Below are positions 61,463-64,000 of a DNA stretch of 64,000 nt, piece after piece. Numbering within the stretch: the stretch's first letter is position 1; every line of letters starts with the position of its first letter. The position numbers were made by a program, and so were the translations under genes. The DNA is from Bacteroidales bacterium H3 (GTDB lineage: Bacteria > Bacteroidota > Bacteroidia > Bacteroidales > Muribaculaceae): NCBI GenBank assembly GCA_001701135.1, contig DAAN01000030.1, forward strand, positions 1-64,000. Reading direction: 5' to 3'. The notes under the pieces are model-generated. The model did no database searches, was not told the origin of the DNA, and saw nothing but the letters and a program-made list of their open reading frames with translations.

Positions 61463-62290
61463 ATGAACCCTCAGACAATCAATCTCGTCAATGCTGAGAA
61501 GAGTGAGGTTAAGTATCACATTGTCAATTTCCCTGACGGTGAGAAGCATCTCGTTCTGGAGTCGGAGCTTGACCACAAGCGCCCCGCTCAGGTAATCACA
61601 CGCATCGCCAATACTGATGACCTCTTCATCCTTATGCAGGCTGGAGACATCCTAAATCGACATGGCGTTCAGATGTCGCTGTTCATCCCGTATCTGATGG
61701 GTATGCGTATGGACCGCGTAACGTCTTTCAACGAGGCGTTCAGTCTGAAGCTCATTGCTGACTGTATTAATTCGCTCAATCCCACTCATGTGGTGGTTGT
61801 AGAACCTCATTCGGAGGCCACTACCCAACTGATCAAGAACTGTCAGGGGCTCTACATGAATATCTTCAATGCAGTTCAGGCTGACAATATCTGCTTCCCC
61901 GACGATGGCGCTGCTAAGCGATATGCACCTCAGTTCCAGAACGGGGCCGGGAAATTCCACATCCTGTACTGTACCAAGAAGCGCGACCCCGAAACCGGTA
62001 AGCTGTCAGGCTTTGAACTGTGCAATCCTGATGACTACCAGGGAGGCTCGATAGCTGTTGTCGATGACCTCTGCGATGGTGGTGGTACATTCGCCGGAAT
62101 TGCATCGGCCCTCCGTGATACTCTGGGTGATGAAATTGACCTGTCGATATTCGTTACTCACATGGTCAATCCCAAAGGCATCAAAACTCTCAGCGAACAC
62201 TACTCGAAAGTTTCATTCTCCGATTCTTATAAGGATTGGAGCGCCGACGAGCTTCCTGAGAATGTTTCCTTCCAGAAAGCCTGGTCGTAA
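61463..62290 (+). CDS. PRPP-synthetase-family kinase (Prs- or Adps-like)
   Basis: A 275-residue protein, about 40 shorter than bacterial Prs. Visible motifs are FPDGEKH (23-29), IPYLMGMRMDR (75-85, the Prs PYxxxxRxDR block), EPHSE (114-118, where Prs has D-x-H), a flexible-loop-like KKRDPETG (172-179) and the pyrophosphate/ribose loop VDDLCDGGGTF (200-210). The family moves pyrophosphate from ATP to the C1 hydroxyl of ribose 5-phosphate; NARP1 Adps does the same to ADP-ribose. The loop DGGGT instead of D-T-A/G-G-T and the changed N-terminus mark it as a divergent phage type. It is coupled to the NAMPT-family gene. Confidence 0.88.
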   Translation: MNPQTINLVNAEKSEVKYHIVNFPDGEKHLVLESELDHKRPAQVITRIANTDDLFILMQAGDILNRHGVQMSLFIPYLMGMRMDRVTSFNEAFSLKLIADCINSLNPTHVVVVEPHSEATTQLIKNCQGLYMNIFNAVQADNICFPDDGAAKRYAPQFQNGAGKFHILYCTKKRDPETGKLSGFELCNPDDYQGGSIAVVDDLCDGGGTFAGIASALRDTLGDEIDLSIFVTHMVNPKGIKTLSEHYSKVSFSDSYKDWSADELPENVSFQKAWS

Positions 62291-62314
62291 TAAATACATT
62301 AATATTCTAATATA

Positions 62315-62551
62315 ATGGCATTTATTAAATATATAATTACTGATTTTACGGTCGAGGAAATTTGGCACGATAAAGCTGACGAACTTGGTTGGGGTGTTTT
62401 TATCCATTTTGAAGTTCGTTTACTTGGTTTCATTAAGTGGCATACTAAAAAAATGGATCCATTTGGAAAGTTTTATAAGGAGCAATACAATTTAGCTCGT
62501 GGCTATGCAAATAACCGTCGTTCTAAGTTTGTAGATGAGCATTTTATCTAA
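62315..62551 (+). CDS. Small phage protein
   Basis: A 78-residue protein rich in aromatic residues (EEIWHDKADELGWGVFIHFEVRLLGFIKWHTKKMDPFGKFY). No domain recognised. It is the last gene before a strong terminator, so it ends the transcript carrying the Tad2, NAMPT and Prs-family genes. Confidence 0.6.
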   Translation: MAFIKYIITDFTVEEIWHDKADELGWGVFIHFEVRLLGFIKWHTKKMDPFGKFYKEQYNLARGYANNRRSKFVDEHFI

Positions 62552-62577
62552 CGCCCTATATTATATTCACTTATTTG

Positions 62578-62614
62578 GGCCGACCATACAAAGCAATTTG
62601 TGTGGTCGGCCTTT
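62578..62614 (+). terminator. Rho-independent terminator before the terminase gene
   Basis: A 15-bp arm beginning GGCCGACCA pairs with its complement ending TGGTCGGCC (one mismatch) around a 4-base loop, followed by TTT. It separates the counter-defence block from the packaging genes. Confidence 0.88.
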
Positions 62615-62691
62615 ATCATCTCTGTCGATTTGCCGCTATTCTTATTAAACTGAAATGGACTATCGGCTATAACTCAGAAGATTGATAATCA

Positions 62692-64000
62692 ATGGCGCTG
62701 AAAGCTCCAAAGAATTTACAAATAACGTTCAAACCATCTCCGCGACAATACGAGCTGTGGAAACTCCTTCAGCCCGATTATTGCCCACATTGCGGAGGAC
62801 ATATAAAGCACGTTCAGATTGGCACTGATATGAACGGCAACCCACAGTTTAAGCCACAGTGCGATAAATGTGGGTCTTTTGATTTGCCTCAGTTGATACT
62901 CGGAGGTGGAGCCGCTGGTGGCGGTAAATCTTATGTATCAAGTTGTTGGCTTGTAAGTAGCTGCATGAGATTCCCGGATTTGCGAGCAGTTGTGGCCCGT
63001 AAGACGATTAAGTCACTCAGGGAATCTACTTTCAATACCATCAAAGCTGTAATGAAACAGTGGGGGTTGAAAGAGGGCGAGAATTATAAAATCAACAATC
63101 TGGAAGGTGTCGTAACTTTCTGGAATGATTCGACCATAACGCTTAAAGAGCTGGAAGACTTGCCTTCGGATAGCAACTTTGAGCGTCTGGGCTCATCTGA
63201 ATTTACCATAGCAGCGGTCGATGAGGTATCTGAGATTAGTGAGAAGGCAATCGAAGTGCTGTTCTCTCGTCTTCGTTGGAAAACTCACGAAACATTCAAG
63301 ACGCCTCGACTTCTTATGACTACCAACCCGACTATCAACTGGGTGCGCGGTCGTTTCGTACAGGACTCTGACGGTAATCCCATTGTCTGCAAGGAAGGTG
63401 AGGCGTATGTGCCGTTCTCAGTATTCGATAATCCTGACATTGCCTTCAGACAGATTTACGAGGCGGCTCTGAATAAGATTACTGATCCGGCTACCAAAGC
63501 ACGATTGTTGTATGGCAACTGGGATTATGTTGATTCTAACGATGCCGCTGCATACTGGAACTTCAAAGGTGATGTTCATCTGGTGGATTCACTGAAGGAA
63601 AAAGTTTATGATCCGTTGAAACCAATAATTATTTCTCTTGACTTCAACGTGGCGCCTTTTATGTCGGCGCTGGCCTTTCAGGTTGATTATGAAAACAAGA
63701 AACTTTACATTCTTGAAGAGTTTACCGGCAAACCTGAAGACAAGGAAAACAATACTCCTAAGTTTGCCCAGAAAATCTCCAGTTATTATCTAACCAAAAG
63801 TCATCTTGGTGGGCTATTAGTAACTGGAGACCCGGCAGGCACAGCTCGCTCAACACAGACGGAGGAGGGGGTAAATAACTACACGATTTTTCTCAGCCAT
63901 CTTCATCCTTCTTTACGAGCAACAACCAAATTGATGCCCAAACAGCCTCCGCACAAGACTCGTCTGGAGTTCATTAACAACCTATTCAATGAAATGGATG
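62692..64000 (+). CDS. terL: Phage terminase large subunit (start only)
   Basis: The frame opens at ATG 62692 and runs off the window (436 codons). Walker A is LILGGGAAGGGKS, the Walker B-type segment is FTIAAVDEVSE, and the RNase H-like nuclease begins at IIISLDFNVAP with VTGDPAG further on. A four-cysteine ribbon (YCPHCGGH to CDKCGSF, about residues 28-63) precedes Walker A, which is unusual for terminases. It packages DNA into capsids and identifies this block as a tailed dsDNA phage. Confidence 0.92.
   Translation, partial: MALKAPKNLQITFKPSPRQYELWKLLQPDYCPHCGGHIKHVQIGTDMNGNPQFKPQCDKCGSFDLPQLILGGGAAGGGKSYVSSCWLVSSCMRFPDLRAVVARKTIKSLRESTFNTIKAVMKQWGLKEGENYKINNLEGVVTFWNDSTITLKELEDLPSDSNFERLGSSEFTIAAVDEVSEISEKAIEVLFSRLRWKTHETFKTPRLLMTTNPTINWVRGRFVQDSDGNPIVCKEGEAYVPFSVFDNPDIAFRQIYEAALNKITDPATKARLLYGNWDYVDSNDAAAYWNFKGDVHLVDSLKEKVYDPLKPIIISLDFNVAPFMSALAFQVDYENKKLYILEEFTGKPEDKENNTPKFAQKISSYYLTKSHLGGLLVTGDPAGTARSTQTEEGVNNYTIFLSHLHPSLRATTKLMPKQPPHKTRLEFINNLFNEMD

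Noticed and set aside
61463..62290. Calling the NAMPT/Prs pair a NARP2 system
   Set aside because: NARP2 as described needs an NMN adenylyltransferase, and none is visible in the phage part of this window.
59947..62290. Reading the pair as ordinary host NAD salvage
   Set aside because: The genes lie between phage tRNAs and the terminase gene, and the Prs-family protein is divergent and too short for a host housekeeping enzyme.
62655..62715. Possible tRNA before the terminase gene, because of a GATTGATAATC loop
   Set aside because: No acceptor or T-arm can be formed and the terminase start lies inside it.
1..64000. CRISPR array
   Set aside because: No series of regularly spaced repeats was found on reading through the window.

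Overview
The window reads as a Bacteroidales chromosome, most likely Muribaculaceae-like; that placement is inferred from gene content and was not tested. Many genes are preceded by the Bacteroidetes sigma-factor -7 box (TAnnTTTG). Hallmarks include a BioG-BioC fusion, a T9SS-type C-terminal domain, an S9 dipeptidyl peptidase and a CusA-type efflux operon. Three blocks can be told apart: the end of a conjugative element (1-5.55 kb), chromosome (5.6-52.3 kb) and the left part of a tailed-phage genome, presumably a prophage (about 52.4 kb to beyond 64 kb).

Block 1 holds DUF3873, PcfJ-like and PcfK-like genes on the minus strand. It ends with a predicted toxin-antitoxin pair (an Xre-ImmA/IrrE-type fusion protein plus a PIN-domain protein). 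Just beyond lies a sequence resembling the 3' end of tmRNA or a tRNA, followed by a strong terminator; this is probably the attachment site of the element.

Block 2 is chromosomal. It runs through lrgAB, a decayed stretch (abiE toxin, alpha/beta hydrolase, flavodoxin and DJ-1/PfpI remnants, 7-13.5 kb) with AraC regulators and two acetyltransferases, and a ZIP plus metal permease pair. Next come tdk-crcB, the biotin operon bioA-bioF-bioG/C-bioD, mscS, a multidomain secreted alpha-amylase with a GLUG-repeat neighbour, and gltB/gltD separated by a 344-bp MITE-like element. After these come lysC-lysA, an S9 peptidase, valS, a hexapeptide acetyltransferase, rmuC, a CusBAC-like metal efflux operon, a THUMP-like methyltransferase, smpB and a Yip1-family gene.

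Block 3 carries small phage genes, an AT-rich membrane-protein gene with its own host-type promoter, a stand-alone MutS-I-like protein, RNase HI, a lipoprotein with SPFH-like features, and eight tRNA genes plus one tRNA-like fragment. It ends with the start of a large terminase gene. Between the tRNAs and the terminase sit a protein with a Tad2/DUF2829 domain fused to another phage domain, a NAMPT-family enzyme and a shortened PRPP-synthetase-family enzyme only one base apart. Together these look like a counter-defence island against NAD+-depleting immunity: Tad2 to bind the signalling molecule, and an NAD+ reconstitution pathway (NARP-like) to rebuild the cofactor. This is the most interesting system in the window. 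The functional assignment is inference from family and gene order.
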